From positions 186,001 to 250,000 of the forward strand of contig JASJOS010000013.1 in assembly GCA_030068525.1 (NCBI GenBank): 64,000 nucleotides of DNA, written 5' to 3'. The position numbers and the translations under genes were made by a program. Below are positions 17,094 through 26,047 of the stretch, piece after piece (the stretch's first letter is position 1; each line of letters opens with the position of its first letter). This DNA is from Xanthocytophaga flava. GTDB taxonomy: Bacteria > Bacteroidota > Bacteroidia > Cytophagales > 172606-1. The notes beneath the pieces are model-generated. The model saw nothing but the letters and a program-made list of their open reading frames with translations. It was not told where the DNA came from and searched no databases.

Positions 17094-18182
17094 TTACCAG
17101 TTTAGTGTTGACCTTAAAAATGCAGTTAACTCCTGAGCAATTTCAGCATGCTCTGATAATTCCGGATGGCCTCCACAGCCTTTGTTCCAGCTTTTTGTGA
17201 AAAAGTATTTGTACACTTGCTTATCACCTTTCGAGTTCACATAATCTACAACGCTAGTCAGATACTTTTGCTGCATGGTCTTTAACTCTTCATTAGCCAT
17301 AGGACTAGTCAGACAGACGATACTTGCCTTGGGATATTTGTTTCGTATAGTATCCAGAAACGTCACATACGCACTACAAAAAGCGGCCGAATCCTGAATA
17401 CCATCATTTTGCCCCAGACAAACAGTAACTGCATCTGGTGTATAGTTTTTAAAATCCCAAATCCCGGTATTGGCTCGTTGGTTCACTTTATCAAACACCT
17501 GTGGCATAACAATATCCATATCACAACAGCTGTGAATCAATCCGATACCAGAAACAGATGTCAGATGCCATTGTGCATTCAGTTCGCGTGCTGTTCGTGG
17601 ACCATACGCCATATACGCATTGTGCTGATCATACCATTGGTTTTTATCACAAGGAATTTCAGATATATCGCTACCCGTACCACAGGTGATAGAGTTTCCG
17701 ATAAATTCCAATTTACGAACTGGCTTTGCAGGAAGAGGCAACACATTTTCACACAGCAATCCAATCAACTCCAGATACCCAATACCTGATTCCGTGTTTT
17801 TACAGATCGTGATAGTATGTGTACCTTTTGAAAGATTCTCTGCCACACGAATCGTATCTGTCTTTTCTTTCATCTGCAATCGTATAGGAGTCTTGTCGTC
17901 AATCACAATAGTCAGATAATTATGATTATTTCCCCACAATACCTCATCGTTCAAAATAACATGACAAGTAGTCCCCTGAAACCGGGCTTTCACATACACT
18001 CCGGCAGCCCAGAACCTTGGCTTTGAGGGATCAGAAAAATCGATTCGTCCAGTATATTGTATATTGGCATTGTCTGCCCTGAAAAATTTCATTTTGGACT
18101 TTTTGGTGTTCTTCTGTGCAATACATATATTCACAAAAACAAGAGAAGCAAAAAATAAAATTCTGACAAAATTAGGTTTCAT
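17094..18182 (-). CDS. Secreted SGNH-family esterase, CE2-like
   Basis: The 362-residue product has a signal peptide (FASLVFVNICIA), an N-terminal beta-sandwich of about 110 residues (YTGRIDFSDPSKPRFWAAGV onward) and a C-terminal SGNH hydrolase. This order is that of carbohydrate esterase family 2, which removes acetyl groups from plant polysaccharides. Catalytic serine is in EFIGNSITCGTG (Ser164), an oxyanion Asn is in VCLGQNDG (Asn259), and the catalytic His is in GCGGHPELSEHAEIA (His339). Dedicated acid residues cannot be fixed by eye. Probably periplasmic or exported. Substrate is inferred from the family. Confidence 0.83.
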   Translation of the reverse strand: MKPNFVRILFFASLVFVNICIAQKNTKKSKMKFFRADNANIQYTGRIDFSDPSKPRFWAAGVYVKARFQGTTCHVILNDEVLWGNNHNYLTIVIDDKTPIRLQMKEKTDTIRVAENLSKGTHTITICKNTESGIGYLELIGLLCENVLPLPAKPVRKLEFIGNSITCGTGSDISEIPCDKNQWYDQHNAYMAYGPRTARELNAQWHLTSVSGIGLIHSCCDMDIVMPQVFDKVNQRANTGIWDFKNYTPDAVTVCLGQNDGIQDSAAFCSAYVTFLDTIRNKYPKASIVCLTSPMANEELKTMQQKYLTSVVDYVNSKGDKQVYKYFFTKSWNKGCGGHPELSEHAEIAQELTAFLRSTLNW

Positions 18183-18404
18183 AAATAGAAATATTGTATA
18201 AATACTTTTAAACCAATATTCAATCCCGGCTTAATGAAATTATCGCCAAATATAGAGAATTCATAGAGGATGTTTTTGTATCTGAATAAACCAGTGTCAG
18301 AAAGAGATAAAAAAGCACAACTGTACTTCTGTATATTTTATCATAATGAATTTTACATTAGTGAATATAATTACCAGACCCTTTTTCCTAACCAAACAAA
18401 ACCA

Positions 18405-19703
18405 ATGAAGAAAACAATTTTACTAACCCTATTGAGTGGAGCAATGGCATTTCAAGTATCAGGCCAGACCTATAAAGGCCATGTTGAAAGCATGTCTGAC
18501 CAGATTGAACAAAAAGTAGTCAGTTACCGTCGACACTTTCACCAAAATCCCGAATTAAGTAACCGGGAATTTAAAACATCAGAATTTGTTGCTGAAAAAT
18601 TAAAGTCTCTAGGATTAGAAGTAAAAACAGGAGTAGCTAAAACAGGCGTAGTAGCTATTCTGAAAGGGGGAAAACCAGGTCCTGTGGTAGCATTGCGAGC
18701 CGATATGGACGGGCTACCCGTACCAGAAAGAGCACCTCTTGAATTTGCTTCAAAAGTAAAGTCAGAGTATAATGGGCAGGAAGTACCTGTCATGCATGCC
18801 TGCGGACACGATACTCATATGGCAATGTTGTTAGGAGCTGCAGAAATACTAACCAGTATGCGCAAAGACATCAAAGGCACCATAAAGTTTATTTTCCAGC
18901 CAGCAGAAGAAGGAGCACCACGTGGTGAAGAAGGCGGAGCCAAACTGATGATAAAAGAAGGTGTCCTGGAAAATCCTAAAGTAGATGCCATCTTTGGTAT
19001 TCATATCAATGCACAAACAGAAGTAGGGAAAATCAAATACCGCCCGGAAGGCACAATGGCTGCTGTAGACATCCTGAATATCACAGTGAAAGGCCGTCAA
19101 TCACATGGAGCCTATCCCTGGCTTGGAGTTGATCCGATTGTTGTTTCTTCTCAGATTATTATGGGATTACAAACCATTGTGAGTCGTCAGATAGACCTGA
19201 CCAACCAAGGGGCTGTTGTTACGATAGGCTCATTGCATAGTGGAGTACGCAGCAATATCATTCCGGAAGAAGCCAAGATGGAAGGAACTATACGTACGCT
19301 AGATGCCAATATGCAGAATTCCATTCATGAACGTATTACCCGCACCGCTACCAACATTGCAGAAAGTGCAGGAGCCACAGCAGTGGTAGACATCCATCGT
19401 GAATATCCGATAACCTTTAATGACAAAGAACTGACAGAAAAGACAGTCCCAAGTCTGGTTAAAGCAGCTGGTAAAGACAATGTTTCTTTAACCAAAGCAG
19501 TAACAGGTGCCGAAGACTTTTCTTTCTTTCAGGAAAAAGTACCAGGTGTTTTCGTCTTTGTGGGAGGTATGCCTAAAGGCAAGAATGTATTGGAAACAGG
19601 AGCACACCATACCCCGGATTTCTTTATTGATGAAAGTGGCATGAAAACAGGTGTAAAAGCATACTGTTTTATGGCACTGGATTATATGGATGCTAAAAAA
19701 TAA
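18405..19703 (+). CDS. Secreted M20-family amidohydrolase (N-acyl amino acid hydrolase type)
   Basis: The 432-residue product starts at ATG 18405 with a signal peptide (ILLTLLSGAMAFQVSGQ); the longer open frame to 18270 would bury it. Motifs of peptidase family M20D are present: YRRHFHQNPELSNREF, ALRADMDGLPV, MHACGHDTHMAML (131-143, metal ligands), FQPAEEG and TGAEDFSFF. Relatives hydrolyse N-acyl amino acids, hippurate or auxin conjugates. A periplasmic location is inferred from the signal sequence. It stands alone and ends before the hairpin at 19738-19780. Confidence 0.92.
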   Translation: MKKTILLTLLSGAMAFQVSGQTYKGHVESMSDQIEQKVVSYRRHFHQNPELSNREFKTSEFVAEKLKSLGLEVKTGVAKTGVVAILKGGKPGPVVALRADMDGLPVPERAPLEFASKVKSEYNGQEVPVMHACGHDTHMAMLLGAAEILTSMRKDIKGTIKFIFQPAEEGAPRGEEGGAKLMIKEGVLENPKVDAIFGIHINAQTEVGKIKYRPEGTMAAVDILNITVKGRQSHGAYPWLGVDPIVVSSQIIMGLQTIVSRQIDLTNQGAVVTIGSLHSGVRSNIIPEEAKMEGTIRTLDANMQNSIHERITRTATNIAESAGATAVVDIHREYPITFNDKELTEKTVPSLVKAAGKDNVSLTKAVTGAEDFSFFQEKVPGVFVFVGGMPKGKNVLETGAHHTPDFFIDESGMKTGVKAYCFMALDYMDAKK

Positions 19704-19737
19704 TTTTTGTTACTTTTTCAAACAGTATAATCCTACA

Positions 19738-19780
19738 TATTCCAGTTAGAAATCCGTTCAAAATTTTTAACTGGAATATA
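19738..19780 (+). terminator. Probable terminator after the amidohydrolase
   Basis: ATATTCCAGTTA (19738-19749) pairs with TAACTGGAATAT (19769-19780), a 12-bp perfect stem with a 19-nt loop. There is no long T-run after it, so the call is moderate. Confidence 0.55.
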
Positions 19781-19909
19781 CTAATTCTCCCCTATATATT
19801 CTCTCTGAGACAAAATTCTCTTCATTTGTGATACGTTTATAGACAAATATTCCTCTAGTAAGCTGATTAAAATCATGTAAAAATCCTTTTAAAAGCGGAC
19901 AGATTTGCG

Positions 19910-19917
19910 AACCTTTG
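19910..19917 (+). promoter_or_regulatory. Candidate -7 box of eboA
   Basis: AACCTTTG differs from the Bacteroidota -7 consensus TAnnTTTG at one position and lies 21 bp before the eboA ATG. A T-rich stretch lies at the -33 distance. Confidence 0.35.
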
Positions 19918-19938
19918 CCATCCTAACAATTGAAGCAT

Positions 19939-20820
19939 ATGTCCACGTATCAGGCAGATATTATACAGGTCCATGACCTTCTGAAAAAATGGCTGCATGG
20001 CAGCACAGATGCCAAAGGAAATGAATGGCTGAAACAAAAAATTGTAACCTTGAGTGAACCTGTCACTCTTAAGGATTTTTATCTGGCGTTTGGTCTTGCT
20101 CCCCGTATGGTCGGCAAACTACCTTTACAACTCAGTCCGGAAGATTTAAGCATAGCACAGCAATTGCGAAAGGGCCTTACTCCTACTCAGTGGACTACCG
20201 AACAGGCAACCCGTATTTTAATCTTACTCATGCTTCCTCACGATAACAAAGAGGAATATATAAAAGCATTGGATCAGTTATTTACCACGGCAGAAGTAGG
20301 TGAACTTACAGCATTATATCTGGCACTTCCCCTACTTCCTCATCCGGAAGCATTACGTTTTCGGGCATCAGAAGGAGTACGAACCAATATGAGTGTCGTT
20401 TTTAATGCTCTAGCCCTGGATAACCCTTATCCTATGGAGTATATGGATGAGGCTGCATGGAATCAGATGATACTTAAATCTGTGTTCATTGGTAGTCCAT
20501 TGCATCGTATTCAGGGGTTAGATCAACGAGCCAATGCCACATTAGCCCGTATCCTTCGTGACTTTGTCCATGAACGTTGGGCAGCAGGACGTCCGGTTAC
20601 ACATGAAGTATGGCGGATCATTGCTCCTTTCGTGGATGATGCAGTATTGATAGATGTAGAACATCTGTTTGAAAAAGGAACAGAGACAGAACAGCAGGCG
20701 GCTGTCTTACTTTGTATGCAAGGCAATCATATTTCAGCCAAGTCGTTGGCACTATCCAAACGTCCGGATCTGGTTGAAAAAATCAAAAACCAAGAACTTA
20801 CCTGGAGTACCTTACAATGA
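19939..20820 (+). CDS. eboA: EboA-domain protein
   Basis: The 293-residue helical product starts at ATG 19939 (an in-frame TTG at 19930 is weaker). It resembles EboA, first gene of the ebo operons known from cyanobacteria, algal plastids and Bacteroidota. Typical features are an N-terminal WLxxxxxxxGxxWLxxK-like segment (KWLHGSTDAKGNEWLKQKI), LAFGLAPRMVGK, YIKALDQLFTTAEVGELTALYLALPLLPHP (seen as separate blocks), EGVRTNMSVVFNALALDNPYP and MILKSVFIGSPLHRIQGLDQR. The biochemical role is unknown; in cyanobacteria ebo genes assist transport of scytonemin precursors. The TatD-like eboB follows 73 bp later. The other ebo genes are absent here. Confidence 0.82.
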   Translation: MSTYQADIIQVHDLLKKWLHGSTDAKGNEWLKQKIVTLSEPVTLKDFYLAFGLAPRMVGKLPLQLSPEDLSIAQQLRKGLTPTQWTTEQATRILILLMLPHDNKEEYIKALDQLFTTAEVGELTALYLALPLLPHPEALRFRASEGVRTNMSVVFNALALDNPYPMEYMDEAAWNQMILKSVFIGSPLHRIQGLDQRANATLARILRDFVHERWAAGRPVTHEVWRIIAPFVDDAVLIDVEHLFEKGTETEQQAAVLLCMQGNHISAKSLALSKRPDLVEKIKNQELTWSTLQ

Positions 20821-20893
20821 AACCAACTATCATCTGTCAATTATCACAGACAATAGTATTTATATATTCTATCATTATTCAAAAATAACCAAG

Positions 20894-21817
20894 ATGGACG
20901 CACAAAATCTGATTTTCATAGATCCACATATTCATTGTATTTCACGCATTACAGATGACTACGAGGCATTGCGTGCCAATGGGGTAGTCGCAGTTATTGA
21001 GCCAGCATTCTGGCTGGGTCAACCTCGTACAGAGGCTGGCTCTTACAAAGACTATCTGAGTATGCTGGTAGGCTGGGAACGGTTTCGGGCAAGTCAGTTT
21101 GGAATCAAACATTATTGTACAGTAGGTTTAAACTCCAAAGAAGCTAATAATGAATACCTGGCTGAAGGTGTGATGGAATTACTGCCTTTGTTTGCTACCA
21201 AAGAAGGAGTAGTTGGTATTGGAGAAATCGGATATGATGATCAAACGCCTCTGGAAGACAAATATTATCGTCTTCAGTTGGAGCTGGCCAAAGAACTGGA
21301 CTTACCAGTACAGATTCACACTCCACACAGAGATAAAAAAGCAGGCACAGGTCGTAGTATGGATGTATGTATCGAGCACGGCATCGATCCATCAAAAGTG
21401 ATTGTAGACCATAACAACGAAGAAACTGTAAAAGAAGTATTAGACAGAGGCTTCTGGGCAGCGTTCAGTATTTATCCTTCTACCAAAATGGGTAACGAAC
21501 GTATGGTTGAGATCGTAAAAAAATATGGTTCTGAACGCATTATGATTAATAGTGCTGCAGATTGGGGTATTTCAGATCCGTTGGCAGTACCTAAAACAGC
21601 AGCATTGATGCTTGAAAGAGGCATTTCGATTGAACAGGTTAAAGATGTAACCTATAACAATGCACTGGCAGCCTTTGGGCAAAGTGGTCAAATGAAAGAA
21701 GAGGATTGGTTGCAGGACACAAACATTGATCAACGCGAACGTTTTAACGGAAATTCAGTGTTGCGGGGTGGTCGTGATCCACGTGTGGAAAAGTTATCTA
21801 ATAACATCATTCGATAA
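20894..21817 (+). CDS. eboB: TatD-family metal-dependent hydrolase, EboB
   Basis: The 307-residue product starts at ATG 20894 (MDAQNLIFIDPHIHCISRIT). DPHIH (10-14) is the metal-binding start of TatD and amidohydrolase TIM barrels. Other ligands are visible: VVGIGEIGYDD, LPVQIHTPHRDK, VIVDHNNEETV and MINSAADWG. The version with FWLGQPRTEAGSY and the SIYPSTKMGNERM loop is the one that accompanies EboA. Substrate unknown. A frame open from 20669 overlaps eboA and is not the real start. It ends at a strong hairpin shared with convergent eutC. Confidence 0.85.
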   Translation: MDAQNLIFIDPHIHCISRITDDYEALRANGVVAVIEPAFWLGQPRTEAGSYKDYLSMLVGWERFRASQFGIKHYCTVGLNSKEANNEYLAEGVMELLPLFATKEGVVGIGEIGYDDQTPLEDKYYRLQLELAKELDLPVQIHTPHRDKKAGTGRSMDVCIEHGIDPSKVIVDHNNEETVKEVLDRGFWAAFSIYPSTKMGNERMVEIVKKYGSERIMINSAADWGISDPLAVPKTAALMLERGISIEQVKDVTYNNALAAFGQSGQMKEEDWLQDTNIDQRERFNGNSVLRGGRDPRVEKLSNNIIR

Positions 21818-21832
21818 ATAAAATATTCCTTA

Positions 21833-21876
21833 CCATTTGGTTGAAAAGATCTACAATTGCCTCTTCAACCAAATGG
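21833..21876. terminator. Bidirectional terminator between eboB and eutC
   Basis: A perfect 13-bp stem: CCATTTGGTTGAA (21833-21845) and TTCAACCAAATGG (21864-21876), placed between convergent stop codons at 21817 and 21894. Confidence 0.85.
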
Positions 21877-21893
21877 CAATACCTCTACTCTCT

Positions 21894-22652
21894 TTAATCC
21901 AGTAATTTTCCTCCTGGCAATTCCATTTCATCTTTGAGGCTTACTCCACTGATTTGTTTGATTTTCATTTGATTGAGTAAATAATATATTTTCTCTGTTG
22001 CCTGAGGGTAATGTAAGCCAGCAGGTCGGATATTAGAAATGCAGTTCCGGCTTTCATCTGTAAGCCCAGTTTTGGGCTGAAAAGTCAGATATGCACCCAT
22101 ACTATCTGGAGAAGAAAGTCCAGGACGTTCTCCAATCAGTATCAACGTCGTTCTTGATTTCTGCAGAAAACCTATTTCATCAGCAATAGCTACCCGTCCC
22201 TGTTCTACTATACAGACGGGAGCTAAAGTCCATCCCTTGTCTACTAATACAGGAATCAATAATGACAATACAGGGACTACATGCTGATTAATAGCACAGG
22301 CAGAAAGACCATCCGCAATGACGATACTTAAATCATTTTCTGTGGTATTTTGTGCAATTAACTTTTGTTTGGATACAGCTGAAAGTTTTCGTCCCAAATC
22401 GGGTCGCTGCAGATATTGCTGCCTGTTTTGTGCCTGACTGGTAAGAAGTATGCCTGGAACAAAATGTTGAAGATCTTCACACAGTTGTTGTGCATTGAGT
22501 GCAGAATAGACAGCATCTCGTGCCTGTGCATGGTCAGCTTGAAAACCCAGCAGGACATCTGTAGGTAGGCTATGTCCTGTATGCCCCAAAGCAATACGCG
22601 CTGCTGTAAATTGACGCAATCCTTCCCATGGATCAGATATCACGGAACTCAT
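21894..22652 (-). CDS. eutC: Ethanolamine ammonia-lyase small subunit
   Basis: The 252-residue product is the light chain of the adenosylcobalamin-dependent enzyme that splits ethanolamine to acetaldehyde and ammonia. Family segments: TAARIALGHTGHSLPTD at the start, FQADHAQARDAV, IVIADGLSACAIN, GRVAIADEIG, LILIGERPGLSSPDSMGAYL and ESRNCISNIRPAGL. It lies 35 bp after eutB on the same strand and is surely co-transcribed. Both together make a full enzyme. Confidence 0.97.
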   Translation of the reverse strand: MSSVISDPWEGLRQFTAARIALGHTGHSLPTDVLLGFQADHAQARDAVYSALNAQQLCEDLQHFVPGILLTSQAQNRQQYLQRPDLGRKLSAVSKQKLIAQNTTENDLSIVIADGLSACAINQHVVPVLSLLIPVLVDKGWTLAPVCIVEQGRVAIADEIGFLQKSRTTLILIGERPGLSSPDSMGAYLTFQPKTGLTDESRNCISNIRPAGLHYPQATEKIYYLLNQMKIKQISGVSLKDEMELPGGKLLD

Positions 22653-22687
22653 TGTTAATCAACTATGGAATAAATGATGGAATATAC

Positions 22688-24070
22688 TTATACTGTACCT
22701 AATTCAGCTAGTAGCTGGTGTCGGTGTGAAATAGTCTGCAGTTGCAACTTCTCATCAAATATATTCATACGAATCAGCCAGTCTTCAAATTCCGGAGCAG
22801 GTCGCAACCCCAGAAGCTTACGAATATACAATGCATCGTGAAAGGAAGTACTCTGGTAATGCAACATCACATCATCTGCACCCGGCACACCCATAATATA
22901 ATTGCAACCTGCAGTACCCATTAATGTCAGTAAGGTATCCATATCATCCTGATCTGCCTCTGCATGATTGGTATAACAAATGTCGATTCCCATAGGCAAT
23001 CCCAGAAGCTTTCCACAAAAATGATCTTCCAGCCCGGCACGCATAATTTGCTTGCCATCATATAAGTACTCAGGTCCAATAAAACCCACTACAGTATTTA
23101 CCAGCAATGGATTAAAAGCTCTGGCAACAGCATAGGCCCGCGCCTCACAGGTTTGTTGATCTACCCCATGGTGAGCATTAGCAGACAGGCTACTCCCCTG
23201 TCCAGTTTCAAAATACATCACATTAGCGCCTACAGTTCCTCTGTTTAACGACAAAGCTGCTTCATAGCCTTCCTGAAGCAGTGCCAGATTAACGCCAAAG
23301 GAAGTATTGGTTGCCTCTGTACCTCCAATAGACTGAAAGACCAAATCTACAGGAGCACCTTTTTCTATCGCCTGAATAGTAGTAGTGATATGACTTAATA
23401 TACATGATTGCGTTGGAATAGCGAACTGCGTTCGGATAGAGTCAATCATTTCCAGCAGTCGAATCACGGTAGGTATATTGTCTGTTGCTGGGTTAAGCCC
23501 AATTACTGCATCTCCATTACCATATAATAAGCCATCCAGAATGCTGGCTGCAATTCCTTTGTAATCGTCTGTGGGGTGGTTAGGCTGTAACCGGGTTGAG
23601 AAATGACCTTTGAGCCCTATTGTATTCCGAAATTTGGTTATTACCTTACACTTAGCAGATACAGTAATCAAATCCTGCACTCTCATTAATTTTGAAACAG
23701 CAGCGACCATCTCAGGAGTAAGGCCTGCAGTAAGGTTATTCAGGACATCAGTAGTCACCTGATCAGAAAGTAAATAATTGCGAAACTCCCCTACAGTCAG
23801 ATGTTTTACAGACGAAAAAGCATTTATGTCATGCGAATCCATGATGAGCCGGGTCACTTCGTCTTCTTCATATGGAATCACATGCTCTGTTAGAAAAGTA
23901 GGTAAAGGCACATCAGCCAGAGCCATTTGGGCAGCCACACGTTCCTGAGCACTTTCTGCTGCAACTCCTGCCAGATAATCCCCAGATCTTGCTGGAGTAG
24001 CTTTAGCTAATAAAGTCTTCAGGTCTGGAAAATGATATGTGTAATTATGTATAGTTTGGTGGTAAGGCAT
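22688..24070 (-). CDS. eutB: Ethanolamine ammonia-lyase large subunit
   Basis: The 460-residue heavy chain has the usual family length and start. Recognisable blocks: TVGEFRNYLLSDQ, KLMRVQDLI, STRLQPNHPTDDYKGI, GLLYGNGDAVIGLNPA, SCILSHITT, FQSIGGTEATN, NVMYFETGQGSSLSANAHHG, GFIGPEYLYDGKQIMRAGLEDHF and CYTNHAEADQDDMD. These include residues that bind substrate and the cobalamin cofactor. No eutA reactivase, microcompartment shell, aldehyde dehydrogenase or transporter is next to it. No cobalamin-riboswitch core (GCCACTG) was found in the 271 bp upstream. Confidence 0.97.
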   Translation of the reverse strand: MPYHQTIHNYTYHFPDLKTLLAKATPARSGDYLAGVAAESAQERVAAQMALADVPLPTFLTEHVIPYEEDEVTRLIMDSHDINAFSSVKHLTVGEFRNYLLSDQVTTDVLNNLTAGLTPEMVAAVSKLMRVQDLITVSAKCKVITKFRNTIGLKGHFSTRLQPNHPTDDYKGIAASILDGLLYGNGDAVIGLNPATDNIPTVIRLLEMIDSIRTQFAIPTQSCILSHITTTIQAIEKGAPVDLVFQSIGGTEATNTSFGVNLALLQEGYEAALSLNRGTVGANVMYFETGQGSSLSANAHHGVDQQTCEARAYAVARAFNPLLVNTVVGFIGPEYLYDGKQIMRAGLEDHFCGKLLGLPMGIDICYTNHAEADQDDMDTLLTLMGTAGCNYIMGVPGADDVMLHYQSTSFHDALYIRKLLGLRPAPEFEDWLIRMNIFDEKLQLQTISHRHQLLAELGTV

Positions 24071-24341
24071 AATCTGGATCAGACATTTTGGTAATTCAAT
24101 CTATCAAATTCATTGTGGTTTTCCAAATCCTGTAACACTCAAAGTCTCCTAATACTGTTCACCAAGTATAGAATTAGTTCACCTAGAAATTCTGACAATT
24201 GACACAACTTTTTATGCACATCACTTTTAACTGATTTCATGAATAAAAAATTGAATGTAAGTTGCATCGTGTCATAAAAACACATTACATCAAGAGTACG
24301 TTTTTTATTTTAAGAGTCGTTATCTTCACCGTTTCAAAGTT

Positions 24342-24623
24342 ATGGATTGTCCAAAATGTAAATCAGAAAACTTCATGAAAGATGGCTTTGTAGGAGGCCG
24401 CCAGCGTTTTCAATGCAAGACTTGTGGGTATCGTTACACTGTAAAGCAGAAATCTACTGCTAAACCAGTTGAAATGAAATTACAAGCTATCAGAATGTAT
24501 CAGGAAGGACTTGGCATGCGTGCGATTGCTCGTGTATTGCAGGTTAATCATGTCAGTGTGCAGAATTGGATTAAAAATTTAGATATGGATATTCTTTCAA
24601 GCCCTAGTTTGAAACAAGCTTAA
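24342..24623 (+). CDS. Orphan IS1 InsA-like zinc-ribbon and HTH protein
   Basis: The 93-residue product has a zinc ribbon, CPKC (3-6) and CKTC (25-28), then GYRYTVKQKS and a helix-turn-helix region (IRMYQEGLGMRAIARVLQV...VQNWIKN). This is the layout of the InsA protein of IS1, the DNA-binding half of the element. No insB (DDE transposase) reading frame follows, and no terminal inverted repeats were seen. It has its own terminator at 24647-24683. It may be an IS remnant or a regulator domesticated from InsA; its intact frame and conserved cysteines favour the second. It lies divergent from eutB. Confidence 0.75.
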   Translation: MDCPKCKSENFMKDGFVGGRQRFQCKTCGYRYTVKQKSTAKPVEMKLQAIRMYQEGLGMRAIARVLQVNHVSVQNWIKNLDMDILSSPSLKQA

Positions 24624-24646
24624 CTTACACCTATTTTTTATAGATG

Positions 24647-24683
24647 AAAACGATGTCCGGAACACCTGCGGGCATCGTTTTTT
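24647..24683 (+). terminator. Terminator after the InsA-like gene
   Basis: Arms 24647-24658 and 24670-24681 form a 12-bp stem (AAAACGATGTCC with GGGCATCGTTTT, one G-U pair), followed by a T-run to 24683. Confidence 0.85.
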
Positions 24684-24795
24684 GTTATACAGGAGTTTCA
24701 TTTGTACAAAAAATGAATACATATATGTGGCAAAGTGCTATAATTTCCAGAACTTTACATTCGAAAAAATACAGTAATACCCATCTTCTTCATAT

Positions 24796-25881
24796 GTGAA
24801 AAAACAACGGGATTTATTGACCTACAGCCTTCTCTGGCGGTTACTTAGCATAGCCATCCTGGCAGAAGGCATCTATCTGGTGCTGGATCTAATTTTTAGT
24901 CTTCGGTATCGAAATTACCAGATACAATGGTTGTGGAACAGATATCTGTTGTATTTTGTCCTTGCATCCTGTATTATTTTGGGTACCCACTATATCCAGA
25001 GACTTTTAAATATCCGTTTCCCGTGGGATAAATCTGTGCGTATTCGTTTTCTGGTCCAATTCTTCAGTTATACACTCTGGGTTCTACTCCTATCTACAGT
25101 TATCCGTAATGGAATATTCAAGCGCATTATTTACTCTTCTTCCATGTTTATCAATCTGGACGATGAAATTATTATTAATAGCGTAGCTACCTGTATAGTA
25201 TTGTCCACAGTATCACTTGATCTGGGCGTATTCCTTTTAAATAAATGGAGGTATTCTCTGGTACAAATCGAACGATTTAAGAAAGAAAACATTGAGTTTC
25301 ATCTTGAAATGCTCAAAACTCAGGTTAACCCTCATTTTCTGTTTAATAATCTCAATACACTCTCTTCTCTGATTTATACCAATCAGGATACAGCAGCTGA
25401 ATTTGTACGGCAACTAGCGAAAGTATACCGCTATGTGCTGGAAAACCGAACAAAAGAACTGGTTACGCTTCAGGAAGAATTAACTTTTCTGCAATCGTAT
25501 ATTTATCTGATGGATTTACGATTTGGCAATAATCTTCGCATTCATACCCAACTACCAGACTCTTTGCATACATATGCTATTGCCCCTCTTACCCTTCAGA
25601 TGCTTATTGAAAATGCGATTAAACATAATATAGTCTCACAGAAAAAACCGTTTGAAATTCGTATCTTTCAGGAGCAATCCTATCTGATCATACAAAACCC
25701 TTTGCAGCTAAAACCAGTAAAAGAATTTTCATCACAAATCGGACTGAAGAATATCCGAAGCAGATATCGCTTTATTACAGACCGGGCAGTCGAAATCATT
25801 GACGATGGAATTCATTTCACTGTAAAAATTCCTCTGCTGGAAGGCAACTATAGCTTTACAGAACAACCTGCTATATTATAA
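24796..25881 (+). CDS. LytS/YehU-type sensor histidine kinase
   Basis: The 361-residue product uses a GTG start at 24796; no in-frame ATG lies upstream near it. Four hydrophobic helices fill the first 150 residues (LLSIAILAEGIYLVL, LLYFVLASCIIL, SYTLWVLLLSTVI, CIVLSTVSLDLGVFLL). The His-kinase domain has the phospho-acceptor box LKTQVNPHFLFNNLNTLSSL (His180) and the ATP-binding NAIKHNI. This is the family that works with LytTR response regulators in Bacteroidota. The regulator at 26048 is the obvious partner, though 166 bp separate the two and the regulator has its own -7 box. No periplasmic sensor domain is seen; the signal is unknown. Confidence 0.93.
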   Translation: MKKQRDLLTYSLLWRLLSIAILAEGIYLVLDLIFSLRYRNYQIQWLWNRYLLYFVLASCIILGTHYIQRLLNIRFPWDKSVRIRFLVQFFSYTLWVLLLSTVIRNGIFKRIIYSSSMFINLDDEIIINSVATCIVLSTVSLDLGVFLLNKWRYSLVQIERFKKENIEFHLEMLKTQVNPHFLFNNLNTLSSLIYTNQDTAAEFVRQLAKVYRYVLENRTKELVTLQEELTFLQSYIYLMDLRFGNNLRIHTQLPDSLHTYAIAPLTLQMLIENAIKHNIVSQKKPFEIRIFQEQSYLIIQNPLQLKPVKEFSSQIGLKNIRSRYRFITDRAVEIIDDGIHFTVKIPLLEGNYSFTEQPAIL

Positions 25882-26013
25882 TCTCTTGTAAAAGCGTTAT
25901 ACTACACTAGTGAGTTTGTTTTTATTATGATGCATCAATGTAGTAGATTTGCCTTATTTATAGAACAAATACAGCAAATCCAATCTACTGTTCTAATTTT
26001 CACAAAAGCATTG

Positions 26014-26021
26014 TAAGTTTG
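26014..26021 (+). promoter_or_regulatory. -7 promoter box before the response regulator
   Basis: TAAGTTTG matches TAnnTTTG fully and lies 26 bp before the ATG at 26048. The -33 region is poor. It suggests the regulator can be transcribed apart from the kinase. Confidence 0.4.
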
Positions 26022-26047
26022 CGACATTTAGCCAGTTATTGATTGTG

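Noticed and set aside
20669..20893. Longer N-terminus for the TatD-like protein
   Set aside because: It would overlap eboA by 150 bp and carry no family sequence; the ATG at 20894 begins the family motif.
24071..24341. Possible cobalamin riboswitch before eutB
   Set aside because: The B12-box core (GCCACTG on the sense strand) is missing and no matching long fold was seen.
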